Assembly: GCF_033807575.1 (NCBI RefSeq)
Contig: NC_084721.1
Coordinates: 62,001 to 126,000 of the forward strand
Length of the DNA stretch: 64,000 nt
From: Cydia pomonella
Taxonomy: Eukaryota > Arthropoda > Insecta > Lepidoptera > Tortricidae
Direction: 5' to 3'
Shown here: positions 18,758 to 28,093 of the stretch, in pieces
Numbering within the stretch: the first letter of the stretch is position 1
How the letters are laid out: each line of letters opens with the position of its first letter
The notes under the pieces: model-generated
Databases searched by the model: none
Told to the model about the DNA's origin: nothing
What the model saw: only the letters and a program-made list of their open reading frames with translations
Position numbers and translations under genes: made by a program

Positions 18758-21700
18758 AAAGCATTTTCTAGTTCTGTAGTTGTTAATTCCTTTTGTATAT
18801 TTTCAGGGGTCTTCTTACTGTTAAGGAATCGCAAGCTATAAACAATCGTCTTCAAAAGCTCTGACAATGTATCAAACTCTTCAAATTTAATTCCAGGCTC
18901 TTCACTTTCTATATTCACGTTTACTTGTATATTTCTCTTTCTTTCTAATTCTGTTTCTTTTATTTCAGGTCTTCTATATGGAATGTCGTCAGTCTGCAGC
19001 CACTTCGGGCCTTTCCACCATTTTCGATCTTGTGCTAGTAGTTGAAGGGTTGTCCCTCTACTCGCGATGTCTGCTGGGTTATCTTCAGAGGCAACATGGT
19101 ACCACCTTTGATTGCCAATGTTGTCTAATATCTCGACGACTCGATTGCAAACAAATACGTTCCACCTTCCAGGGTCACCTAATAGCCATGATAGCACTAC
19201 GGAAGAATCTGTCCAGGCATATAAGTGAGTATCGGGTATTCTCATTGCTTCTTTTACTTGTTTGAGTAGTCTAGAGAGGAGTACCGCAGCACACAGTTCC
19301 AGTTTTGGAAGAGAGACTGGTTTCACAGGTGCGACGCGTGTTTTGGCAGCAATTATTCCAGTTCGTATTTCTCCTTCTGTCTCAACTCTGAGGTAAGCTA
19401 CAGCTCCATATGCTTTTGTGGATGAATCACAAAACCCGTGCACGGAAACTGCTTGCAAGTTACTTTGAGTCGTATATAACCATCGCTCTACTTCGATGTC
19501 GCGGAGGTAATCAAAACTTTGACGTAAGTTTATCCATTTTTTCTTAAAATCAGCACTGACCTCCTCATCCCAGCTAATACCTTGAAGCCATAACTGTTGC
19601 AGTAAACTTTTAGCTGGTAGAATTGCAGGAGCCAACCACCCAAGAGGATCAAATAGTCTTTGTACTTGAGCGAGTATGTTTCGTTTGGTTACAATTTCAG
19701 GAATGTCGGGTAGCTCTAATGTATATTGAAAGGTGTCGTTGCCCACATTCCAGGATAGTCCTAATGCTTGAATCGTTCCATCTAATTTGATATCCATCTT
19801 AACTCGCGAGCTTCGTTGCGACGCTTCAATTTGCTCCAAGAACTCTCGTTCGTTTGATGTCCATTTTTGTAAGTGAAAACCTCCTCGTTGTAGTATGCTC
19901 TTTACTTCCCGTGCTGTGGTTATGGCCTCGTCTACGGTGTCATTCCCTGATATCAAATCATCCATATAGAAGTCCTCCTTAATGACTCGTGCCGCATTAG
20001 GTTGGTCCTTGCCTTCATCCATAGCTATCTGATGAAGCGTCTTGACGGCTAAATAAGGGGCCGATGCTGTTCCAAAGGTAACTCGAAGCAGGCGATAATC
20101 TTTAACTTCTTCTTTTGGATTATTACGCCATAGAAGTCTTTGATAGTTGGTGTCAGCTTTGGTTACCAGTATTTGACGGTACATTTTCTCCACATCGGCT
20201 ACATAGCATACCTTTCTCATCCTCCAACGCATGATAATGTTTCGCAAGTCTTCTTGTAGCTGGGGTCCGACTAATAAATCATCGTTTAATGATTTGTTAT
20301 TGGAACCCTTGGCTGACGCGTCAAATACAATTCTATATTTCGTTGTCTCTTTTTCCTCTCTAATTATAGCATGATGAGATAGATAGACAGCTGGATCTTC
20401 TATTTCCTCTTCTGGAACTTCTTCCATATGGTTCATGGCTAGGTACTCCTCAAGCACTCTGGTATATTCAGTTTTCAACGGAGGCATCCTATCGAAACGT
20501 GATTCTAACTGCTTAAGTCGTTTCATAGCTATGCTTCTGGTATCACCTTGTGTTGCTTGAGGCTGTTTATTTCTCATAGGTAGCTTCACAATATACCTCC
20601 CATCTTCAGTTCTGGAGTGAAGGGTTTCGTATATTTCTTCACAGAGTCTTTCGTCTGCTGTATATGCTCGTTTAAAAGGTGCTTCTAACTCCCACATGTT
20701 TTTCACCATATTATCCAGGTCTAACTGATGATGCATTGCTATTACATCATCTTGAGAGTTTGATTCATCAATTTCTCCGAAGATAATCCAACCCAGGCTA
20801 GTAAGTTGAGCAATCGGCTTTCCTGGTGGACCTTTGATTAGTTTTTCCTTTAAGATTCGTGAGTACACTTTCACTCCTAGAAGCAAATCTATTCTTCCAG
20901 GTTTGTTAAATGTGGGATCTGCTAGAGGGAGATCTTTCAAATGCGCCCAATCACCGGATTCTTCATTTATAGGTACCCTTTTGGATGGCAGCACCTTTGT
21001 CACTCGCGTAGGCATGACATACATCTTTACATTGAGGTTGAATTTATTCTCATATCGTGAAAGAACATCTAATCGGACGGTATGATTAACCCTTGTATTT
21101 GTGTCGCCAACGCCTGTAATTCTCCCTCTAATATACTCCCTCTTCACTTTAAATAGTTGAGCTGCCCTTTCAGTGATAAACGTCGCTTGTGATCCTTTAT
21201 CCACCAACGCTCGCAGCAGGATCACCCTTCCAGTCGTATCTCGTACCGGTACTATAGCCGTAGCCAATAGCCCAGCTGATTCATCTGCTGCAAAATTGGC
21301 TGCTATATCTTCTAACCTTTCATCGTCGTTTTGGCTCCCGTCGTCGACTTCTTCCATTTTGGCATGTGCAGAAACGTCAGTTGTCTTATTCTCTTCAGCT
21401 GCTGGCGTCGCTCCTCGATAGCTACTTTGATGGAGGAGTGAATGGTGTCGACGATGGCAGACCTTGCAGGATACATTTAGTTTACAGAACAGCACTGAGT
21501 GCCCTGGTAGAAGACAATTATAGCACAATTTTTGATTCTTAGCAAATTCGCTTCTTTCGCTGGGATCCAATTTTCCAAATTGCTTGCAATGGCATAAGGC
21601 ATGAGCATCTTGACAGAAAAGACAATTTTTTTCGGATGTAGCACTGGCGTGAAATGATCGTTCTTTAACAGTTTTGGCTTGCGACGACGCTGCAGACGTT

Positions 21701-22629
21701 AATTCCAATGTATGTATTTTATTCTCCAAAAAGTGAAACAATTCATTTATCGTAGGCAGATCCCCAGTCTCTTGCAGGCTCACGTGCTCTTCCCATTGTT
21801 TGTGGCTCTCTGGGTCCAATTTTTGAGTCGCTAAGAATATAAGCAAGGGGTCCCAAGCATCAGTGTTAATCGACAGACCTTTAAAGCTGTGAAGGCACTC
21901 TTTCATATTATCAACTAATGTTTTCAATAGGCTAGGAGATTGACTCAACATTTTTTTTAATGAAAACAGCCTTTTGAGAATTGCATTGACCACAAGACGT
22001 TTATGACTGTAACGTTTCTTCAATGTATCCCAAGCGGGTCTGTAATTTTTCTCCACGACCTTATAATGCTTCAAGGTTGTGCTGGCTTCTCCGATTAAAC
22101 AAGACTTTAGGTAGTAAAACCGCTGCACGTCACTCAATGACTGGTTGTTGTGAATTATTGATGTAAAAATATCTTCAAATGCCTGCCATTCTTCATAAAG
22201 ACCAGAAAATTTCGGTAATTCTAAACGAGGTAATTTCACATCCATTACTGTCTTAATATCTCCAGAAACTGATGAAGTATTCATGGGCGTGCCAGCCGGT
22301 GTAGGTGTGTTAAAGTCCAACAGGTCCTGAAGCGTAGTTTTTAGATTCAAGTATTTTTCTTCACATTTATCGTAATAATTCTCAACGAAGTATAACAGAG
22401 ATTGCCTTTGTTCCGTAGTTGATATTTTTAGTAACTCGGAATGTAATTGCTTGAATGATGACCAATACTCGTCAATATATTGCATGCGCACCTTTACGTA
22501 ACCAAGGGTTAGCCTCTCCTTGGGGCATTTTTTGTAATTAATTTCCGCTTTCTTGATACTGTTATATATGTCTTCTAATTGCACCGAAACTTCGTCTATT
22601 GATGGTGTAGCCATGTCGATTAACAACAA
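18433..22629 (-). CDS. BEL/Pao gag-protease-RT-RNase H polyprotein, fused to LINE tail
   Basis: The 1,398-residue frame starts just inside the 5' leader; a second Met at residue 6 (MATPSIDEV) is an equally good start. Residues 1-300: gag region (DUF1759-like, LPKFSGLYEEW). Residues 335-400: cysteine motifs, including a knuckle CYNCLLPGHSVLFC (C-x2-C-x4-H-x4-C). Near residue 476: aspartic protease motif LVDKGSQATFI, with Lys at the second position. Residues about 740-960: reverse transcriptase with YRIVFDASAKGSN, VEKMYRQILV and the catalytic FYMDDL near 888. Residues about 1060-1200: RNase H with FCDSS, LPKLELCAA and AWTDSSVVLSWL. Residues 1-1290 are BEL; the last about 107 come from the inserted LINE read in frame. 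The product would lack integrase. Expected role: virus-like particle assembly and reverse transcription in the cytoplasm. Confidence 0.92.
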   Translation of the reverse strand: MLLIDMATPSIDEVSVQLEDIYNSIKKAEINYKKCPKERLTLGYVKVRMQYIDEYWSSFKQLHSELLKISTTEQRQSLLYFVENYYDKCEEKYLNLKTTLQDLLDFNTPTPAGTPMNTSSVSGDIKTVMDVKLPRLELPKFSGLYEEWQAFEDIFTSIIHNNQSLSDVQRFYYLKSCLIGEASTTLKHYKVVEKNYRPAWDTLKKRYSHKRLVVNAILKRLFSLKKMLSQSPSLLKTLVDNMKECLHSFKGLSINTDAWDPLLIFLATQKLDPESHKQWEEHVSLQETGDLPTINELFHFLENKIHTLELTSAASSQAKTVKERSFHASATSEKNCLFCQDAHALCHCKQFGKLDPSERSEFAKNQKLCYNCLLPGHSVLFCKLNVSCKVCHRRHHSLLHQSSYRGATPAAEENKTTDVSAHAKMEEVDDGSQNDDERLEDIAANFAADESAGLLATAIVPVRDTTGRVILLRALVDKGSQATFITERAAQLFKVKREYIRGRITGVGDTNTRVNHTVRLDVLSRYENKFNLNVKMYVMPTRVTKVLPSKRVPINEESGDWAHLKDLPLADPTFNKPGRIDLLLGVKVYSRILKEKLIKGPPGKPIAQLTSLGWIIFGEIDESNSQDDVIAMHHQLDLDNMVKNMWELEAPFKRAYTADERLCEEIYETLHSRTEDGRYIVKLPMRNKQPQATQGDTRSIAMKRLKQLESRFDRMPPLKTEYTRVLEEYLAMNHMEEVPEEEIEDPAVYLSHHAIIREEKETTKYRIVFDASAKGSNNKSLNDDLLVGPQLQEDLRNIIMRWRMRKVCYVADVEKMYRQILVTKADTNYQRLLWRNNPKEEVKDYRLLRVTFGTASAPYLAVKTLHQIAMDEGKDQPNAARVIKEDFYMDDLISGNDTVDEAITTAREVKSILQRGGFHLQKWTSNEREFLEQIEASQRSSRVKMDIKLDGTIQALGLSWNVGNDTFQYTLELPDIPEIVTKRNILAQVQRLFDPLGWLAPAILPAKSLLQQLWLQGISWDEEVSADFKKKWINLRQSFDYLRDIEVERWLYTTQSNLQAVSVHGFCDSSTKAYGAVAYLRVETEGEIRTGIIAAKTRVAPVKPVSLPKLELCAAVLLSRLLKQVKEAMRIPDTHLYAWTDSSVVLSWLLGDPGRWNVFVCNRVVEILDNIGNQRWYHVASEDNPADIASRGTTLQLLAQDRKWWKGPKWLQTDDIPYRRPEIKETELERKRNIQVNVNIESEEPGIKFEEFDTLSELLKTIVYSLRFLNSKKTPENIQKELTTTELENALKCFCRKLHLACLLFGVLNYKTPAYLFKKLSCIKLRERRDCGIHLLTPRHASAAFRGSFKYSASRCWNNVPPPVRNLQSIHSFKTKLKQYLLNHQLNQETCRLETSCL

Positions 22630-22830
22630 ATAACGTTATAAGTCCCAAAACAACAAAGTTATTCACTTTTATAACTCACGACGATAATAATTTCACCGCC
22701 GCATAGCTGAGAATATTAATGTTTTTAAGTAAACAACTGCACTTCGCACTCGATCCAGGTATCGCCGCGCTCGCCGACCGGTGATTATCTTATTATTCTT
22801 TCGATTCGCATCCGGTTCGATTATGGACCA
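22630..22830 (-). promoter_or_regulatory. BEL/Pao 5' leader with primer-binding site
   Basis: On the minus strand the sequence right after the 5' LTR is TGGTCCATAATCGAACCG (22813-22830). It starts with TGG, as expected for pairing to a tRNA 3' CCA end. I could not assign the tRNA. The remainder is a GC-mixed leader before the gag start. Confidence 0.6.
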
Positions 22831-23017
22831 TGTTTCGATAGCTATAAGGTTCGGTATTGGATGCTCAATAAATTTAAAACATTTTGCGTACTGTCACAGC
22901 GATGGTTTATTTGCAACTGAACTGGCTTACATAAATAGGCATCGATATATTCGATATTAGTCTTACGGCGACATGCATGTGTGTTTGTGCGTTTATTTGT
23001 CTAAAGTGGTCGAAACA
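22831..23017 (-). repeat. BEL/Pao 5' LTR (187 bp)
   Basis: It has the same TGTTTCG...CGAAACA ends as the 3' LTR and would carry the promoter of the element. It is very short for an LTR. It differs from the partner only by an extra TGTG near 22977-22984. Confidence 0.93.
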
Positions 23018-23022
23018 AACTT

Positions 23023-23333
23023 TGTCCCGGAATTTTTTGCCACGGCTCATGGGAGCCTGGGGTTCGCTTAGCAACTAATCTCTAGAATTGGCGTAGGCAC
23101 TAATTTTTACGAAAGCAGTCGCCATCTGACCTTCCAACCCAGAGGATAAACTAGGCCTTGTTGGGATTAGTCCAGTTTCCTCACGATGTTTTCCTTCACC
23201 GAAAAGCGACTGGTAAATATTAAATGTCGTACATAAGTCCCGAAAAACTTATTGGTACGAGCCGGGGTTTGAACTTTGAACCCGCGACGTCCGGCTTGCA
23301 AGTCGCACGCTCTTACCGCTAGACCACCAGTGC
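23023..23333 (-). mobile_element. tRNA-derived SINE, family 1
   Basis: Read on the minus strand: head with CACTGGTGGTCTAGCGGTAA (A-box) and GGTTCAAA-type B-box, body with 'cttttcggtgaagg', and tail 'tgagccgtggcaaaaaattcc'-like sequence ending at the BEL target duplication. The 3' tail is missing or displaced, so the BEL element probably inserted at or next to its 3' end. Confidence 0.8.
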
Positions 23334-23954
23334 ATGTTCTGTCTATTAGACTGATAAAGCAATTTGGACGTAATTTTGCAAACGTTGTAAAAATTTTGAA
23401 AGTCGAAGTTTAGTGTTAAAATATGAAGTTAAAATTTGAATGTAGATTTCGTGTGGAGGTCTTCGTACATACATAGGTAGGTACTCTATGAAAACGTCAT
23501 GGATGCAAACTTAGCGTAATGCTTTAGGGCGATTATGCGTGTCACCAGACGGCGCGTCGCAGCAGCGCGGGCGCAGGTGTCGCGATAATGCGTCGTCGCG
23601 CCCTCGCGCGTCATCATCTCGCTCCCGTGATGCATTTAGTAGTGGTTATGCTAATGCTGTCGCACCCTTTAATAACCGATTATTACTGACGTTTGAGGAT
23701 ATTGTGTAGTTACGTCTCTATTCAATGACTTCCCAGCCAGAAAAGCCAGTTCTACTTGATTATGCTTACTATTACTTGGTTAAGCTTGTTACAGTTCTTG
23801 CCTAGTGTAAAAAAAAACCTTTACTTTAAGTTAGCTTAAGTTACTTATAAGAATTGCCATGCTCTTACAGGGCTCATGTTTGAACCTTTTATTTCATAAA
23901 AACTTATGTACAACATGAAAGCAAATAAACTTCTTTTTTGTTTTTTTATAGTAT
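23334..23954. other. Unassigned non-coding DNA
   Basis: No gene recognised; a GC-rich patch lies at about 23535-23635. Confidence 0.4.
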
Positions 23955-24035
23955 GTAGCCCGAGCCCTCTCGCATGAGAGGAGGCCTGTGCCCAGCAGTG
24001 GGACGTATATAGGCTGAATTATTATTATTATTTTA
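23955..24035 (+). repeat. RTE-type LINE 3' end
   Basis: 'Aggaggcctgtgcccagcag' followed by 'tgggacgtatataggctga' and then (ATT)n. This block is the common 3' end of lepidopteran RTE-like elements as I recall them; only the last coding residues and tail remain. Confidence 0.65.
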
Positions 24036-24039
24036 TTAT

Positions 24040-24260
24040 ATAGTATGTCGGTGGCAAACAAGCATACGGTCCGCATAGTGGTAAGCAGTCTCCGTAACCT
24101 ATGTACGCCTGCAACTCCAGAGGAGTTACATGCGTGTTGCTGACCCTAACACCCCTCCCAACCCCCTCGTTGAGCTCTGGCAACCTTACTTACCGGCAGG
24201 AACACAACACTATGAGTAGGGTCTAGTGTTATTTGGCTGAGGTTTTCTGTAAGGTGGAGG
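24040..24260 (-). repeat. LINE 3' end, family X, antisense
   Basis: This is the reverse complement of the block at 32380-32606: 'gtcggtggcaaacaagcata', then 'ctgcaactccagaggagtta' and 'gagctctggcaaccttac'. No coding frame remains. Confidence 0.7.
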
Positions 24261-25594
24261 TACTTCTCCAGTACTAAACTACTTGAATAGTTGGATTATA
24301 TCAGAATATTTCTCTGAACGCAGACGTCATGTGCACGCGGAAATGTATACGAAAACAAAAAAGAAACTAATTTTCCGAATGATGTGTAACTTTTTTTAAG
24401 CACGTATATTGGAAATTTTCCGATTTCAAAGAATGCTCCTTTAGCACCCAGTTGAAACCTTGCATACAGTTACCTACCTAACCACCGCTTCCAAGCACGA
24501 AGTAGGCAGGCAGGTTCAGCCGGGCCCGGCCGCGGTGCCGGCGGCCGCGGCCGCCTGGCATATCCGACGTGAATTTACAGTTTATCAGCGTCGACCTTTT
24601 TCCTTCGTTTATTTTGCGCGTCCCCGATCCGCCAGATTACTCACCCGCCGAGTATTTTAATGAAATCCCCCTTCTCTCCCCTCTTCACCCACAACCGTCT
24701 CGCGCCTTCCGAGGACCGATTCTTAGCACATTTTTGCGATTTCGCTTAATTAGTGATGTTTCTCACGGGCCCCGGGCCTGTGTGATGTCGGTCACATACC
24801 ACATACAACTGTCAATAAATTACCTCCTAGTTTTATTTTCTAAGCAAATTTAATGTTTTAAAAAGGGGTTTTCATTATCTCTTTTTTGTTTTCTGTGCGT
24901 ATTAACTCATTAGAGGCGTTCATAAATTTGCAATAGAACGTTTCGTCTACTCATGTTTATTTTATTCGCGGCTCGCGCAAATACTACCTTTATATTGTTA
25001 TCAGACTTCGGTATGTCATAGGCTTTCAGCCCAAATTGTTTTTAAGGAAGCGACTACTTTGACATAAGCTGGCATGTCTAAGATTTAATTAAACAAATAA
25101 GTTAGCTTAAGTCTTGAAATAGACTAGGCATGAGTGTTGCGGCGCGACGTGTGACGTCACACGAGGGCTGCGCCGGCGCCGCGGTATTTTAATGAGCCGC
25201 GAGGACGAGCCCCGCACCCCTCGCCCCGCACCCCGCACAGCCCTCCCACAGGTGAGGTGCCCTCTTGCTGTTACTTTTATTTTAAATAGAACAAATGAAA
25301 CTATAAATCCCGTCTGGTTCTATTCGGATCTCACATTTCCAAAACAACTAGGTTATTCGTTAATTAAAACCCGACTTCACAAAAAGTTTAACAGGTAGGT
25401 TGTAAGCGTGGAGTTCTGGTACCGAATGTGTCTTCATTAGCAGTTCCACCTGCTGATAAATCGCAATATGAGTACCATAAATATGTGTACCATCCCATCA
25501 TGAGAACTGCATTTTGACATAAATGGGACGAAGTTGCAAGTTTCCTTTTAAATAAAGATAAATATCTATTCCGATTTGAAATTACCATCATAGG
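24261..25594. other. Unassigned non-coding DNA
   Basis: No recognised gene. A GC-rich patch at about 24510-24570 and a second near 25140-25260 interrupt AT-rich DNA. Confidence 0.4.
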
Positions 25595-25596
25595 GG

Positions 25597-25739
25597 GGAA
25601 TAAAGCTCACAGACTCCGTTGGCTAGGCCGTCTTGAGAGAAGTGAAGATCAGAATGTGAAAAGAGCGTACCTGGGCCGCTTAGCAGGAAGACGTACTAGT
25701 GGACGCCCCAGGTATCGCCGGAGCGTCATGGTGGACTAA
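25597..25739 (+). pseudogene. LINE C-terminal fragment
   Basis: An open stretch reads HRLRWLGRLERSEDQNVKRA, then YLGRLAGRRTSGRPRYRRSV and a stop at 25737-25739. 'RLRWLGH..R', followed by 'G.R..GRPR.RW' is the usual C-terminus of RTE or I-like LINE polyproteins. It lacks a start codon and the reverse transcriptase. Its first bases belong to a 24-bp sequence repeated exactly at 26885-26908. Confidence 0.7.
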
Positions 25740-26044
25740 AAATACCTAAAAATTGAATTTGAAAATAAACATTCAGCCAAATTTAATAACTATTCCTTTA
25801 AAAATCTGGAGTCGTTAAATTAAAATATCTGAGCGTCTACGTCCCGCGTCCTTGGGCTTGTGCACAAATCACGCGAGGTTCGATGGGGGGGGGTCACGAA
25901 AAAATCACGACAGATGACGATGGGGGAGGGGAGGTATAAGGAGACGTGTATTTTTAAAGTATGTAGTAGATATTTTTTCTCGGTTTCGTTAAACATAAAT
26001 CTTCACTTGGCACTTCAAAATAGCGAGTATAAACAAGATTTGCT
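25740..26044. other. LINE 3' flank and unassigned DNA
   Basis: It includes a probable 3'UTR (AT-rich) and G-rich runs at about 25884-25935. No gene. Confidence 0.4.
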
Positions 26045-26640
26045 CTATGAAATGAAATGAAATGAAATCGTTTATTTCGGACATAATTATCCATAGTTTT
26101 GCTTAAATATAATGAATAATTTATAATCTAATAATTTACTTAATATAAATAAAATCTACATTAAAATAATTAATTAAATAACTTAAATTAAATTAAATCA
26201 AATCAAATTAAATTAAATTAAATTAAATCAAATTAAATTAAATTAAATCAAATTAAATTAAATTAAATTAAATTAAATTAAATTAAATCAAATTAAATCA
26301 AATTAAATTAAATTAAATTAAATTAAATTAAATTAAATTAAATTAAATTAAAATTATTATTTGGTCTCACATGCAAGGACATCCAGTGGGTGATCATAGG
26401 ACTGTCCATCTTCTCGGCGACCACCTTTAATAGAGTGTTAGGGCTGCCCTGCACGCGCGCCCACAGGGACGCCACGCGCTTGCGCAGCACGGCGTGGAAG
26501 CCGTCCGTGCCGCTGTCGGCGAACATGCCCGACGCGCTGCAGCGCCAGGGCAGCCCCAGCAGTCCTCGAAAGGCATTGTTGTATTGGACCCGCAGAGCAC
26601 TAAACGTCCTATTGGTGTAATCACTCCATAGGCTACACAA
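26045..26640 (-). pseudogene. LINE C-terminal fragment with expanded 3'UTR repeat
   Basis: The 100-residue minus-strand frame reads LWSDYTNRTFSALRVQYNNA, then FRGLLGLPWRCSASGMFA and DGFHAVLRKRVASLWAR. This is the C-terminal region of a non-LTR retrotransposon polyprotein (the 'LRVAYNNAFR.LLGLPR' block is very common in arthropod LINEs). The frame ends where a long (TTTAA)n array begins. Beyond it the minus strand ends TGTCCGAAATAAACG then (ATTTC)n at 26045-26068, a LINE-like 3' terminus. The 5' part is absent. Confidence 0.72.
26175..26355. repeat. (AAATT)n pentanucleotide array
   Basis: About 35 units of AATTA on the plus strand, with scattered AATCA variants. It lies within the 3' part of the LINE above and makes its frame read as repeats of Phe-Asn-Leu-Ile-stop. 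Confidence 0.92.
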
Positions 26641-26771
26641 TACTATTTATCTTAAAATTATTTTCTTTTCACATTATTATTATTATTATTATTAAGGTAG
26701 GGCACTCAAGGTCTATTAACACATTACTTATGTTTACATTATTTTTTGTACAAGACTGTTTGTTGCCTAAA

Positions 26772-26802
<31 letters not shown>

Positions 26803-26803
26803 T
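26641..26803 (+). repeat. Polyadenylated retro-sequence 3' end
   Basis: The sequence contains (ATT)n at about 26676-26694, then 'tttgttgcctaaataaatt' and a run of about 25 A at 26778-26802. The AATAAA motif followed closely by poly(A) suggests the 3' end of a retrotransposed RNA. The parent gene or element is not identified. Confidence 0.5.
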
Positions 26804-26864
26804 TAGGTCAAATGAAAAAATGAAATAAAAATACACGTGAGGTCACGTGGGGGAGGGGGGGGGG

Positions 26865-26885
26865 GGTTAGGTTAGGTTAGGTTAG
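26865..26885. repeat. Interstitial (TTAGG)n units
   Basis: Four GGTTA units follow a G-rich run (26849-26866). TTAGG is the insect telomere unit, but such short runs are also frequent inside lepidopteran repeats. Confidence 0.6.
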
Positions 26886-26908
26886 AATAAAGCTCACAGA
26901 CTCCGTTG
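26885..26908. repeat. 24-bp direct repeat, second copy
   Basis: The sequence GAATAAAGCTCACAGACTCC plus GTTG is identical to 25598-25621. Copies are 1,287 bp apart and enclose the two retroelement 3' ends, the pentanucleotide array and the TTAGG units. Confidence 0.85.
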
Positions 26909-27834
26909 AACGTTCCACGAATAAGTGTAACGTTGGTTGTGTTTCGTGAAAAGAGTTCTGATGACTTCATCAGAACTTCTTATTGTGTTTTTACTTATGT
27001 TTAGTTGTCAATAAACTATTCAAAAATTGATGACGATGTCTCTAAATAATAATCCTTGTGTACGTACATATAACTTCCCTTGTAGTCGTTTCAGAGTTGC
27101 AAGCGCCCAAAGGCTGCGGTATCCGCTATTCCACCTATGAGCTGTGCGCCTGTTTACGTCCACCGTGATATAAATTAGATTAACAATGAGCTCAGCAATC
27201 AGCTCTCCCAATGTGACAGCAGCCGCCGTCACGGGCGTCATCGTTTCGTCACGACACAAGTCGTTCGTCATTTGTCACTCGTCTCGTCGGTCACGGTCAC
27301 GGCGCGACGGCGCGAACATCGCTCGCCTATTGCAACCAGACCCTCACTCCACTTGCTCTATTTGTACCATAGACACAATTCACTTACTCTTTATACACCT
27401 TATTGTTTAAGGTATAAGGTGTACCGTTGGACAGTTGTGTTTGTACCGCGCCGTGCGAACTCGGACCTCCGGAATTCTGCTTTTATTACGTTTCACACGA
27501 TTTTATTGCCTGCTTAGTACTAAAATAACAAGGCCCCTGATTCAAAACCTGGGAAACTGTTATGGACTTCAATCGGCATCGGTTTTCGGCTTATAAAGAC
27601 ATCAATATTAACTAAGAGTATACGTCCCAGTTATAGGCAGAGGTCAGTCAGCCTTGTCGAGTCGTCGATGAGAATATGGTCATAAAATTCAACCTTTATT
27701 CCGTGAGTATTGAGTAAGGCCTCTCTTACAAATAAAATTGTTATAAAATAATTATAACACTGTTATAAAATACGGTATTGTAAGCACTCATAGAAAAGAC
27801 ATCAACGCGTGCGCAGATAATTTTGCAGTTTTAC
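26909..27834. other. Unassigned non-coding DNA
   Basis: No gene recognised. CGTCAC-type short motifs occur at about 27225-27310. Confidence 0.4.
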
Positions 27835-28093
27835 GGCCCGATTCGAAGAATGAGATACGATAACGATAAGTTCTGGTTTAGATAAGTTCTCATTTAGATA
27901 TCGTTTGTATGTCGTATAATTGACAGATGACGCGATGAGAATCTCTTTGACGTTAGAAATATCGTAGATAGATCTTATTGAGATCACAGCGGAATCGAAA
28001 TAAACGTAAATTTTGACATGTCGTTGAGTTATCGATCTTTTAAAGATCTTTCTAAGATCTTAAACGTGTCTTAATCATTCTTCGAATCGGGCC
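27835..28093. mobile_element. MITE family R, copy 1
   Basis: Terminal inverted repeats are GGCCCGATTCGAAGAATGA and TCATTCTTCGAATCGGGCC (19 bp, perfect). The interior has 'atcgtagatagatcttattg' and 'acatgtcgtt'. A second copy lies at 37718-37976 in the opposite internal orientation. There is no coding capacity. Confidence 0.85.

Larger units (their letters stand above)
15958..23017 (-). mobile_element. BEL/Pao LTR retrotransposon (interrupted)
   Basis: This is a nearly complete element on the minus strand. The 5' LTR is at 22831-23017 and the 3' LTR at 15958-16140, with a 5-bp target duplication AACTT at 15953-15957 and 23018-23022. Reading order is LTR, primer site, gag, protease, reverse transcriptase, RNase H, integrase with a DUF5641-type tail, LTR, which is the BEL/Pao order. 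Two lesions break the polyprotein: a LINE inserted at about 17838-18757 and an in-frame stop at 17524-17526. The LTRs differ only by a 4-bp TG-repeat indel, so insertion was recent. Confidence 0.93.

Noticed and set aside
26865..26885. Chromosome end
   Set aside because: Only four TTAGG units are present, embedded in retroelement debris with unique sequence on both sides.
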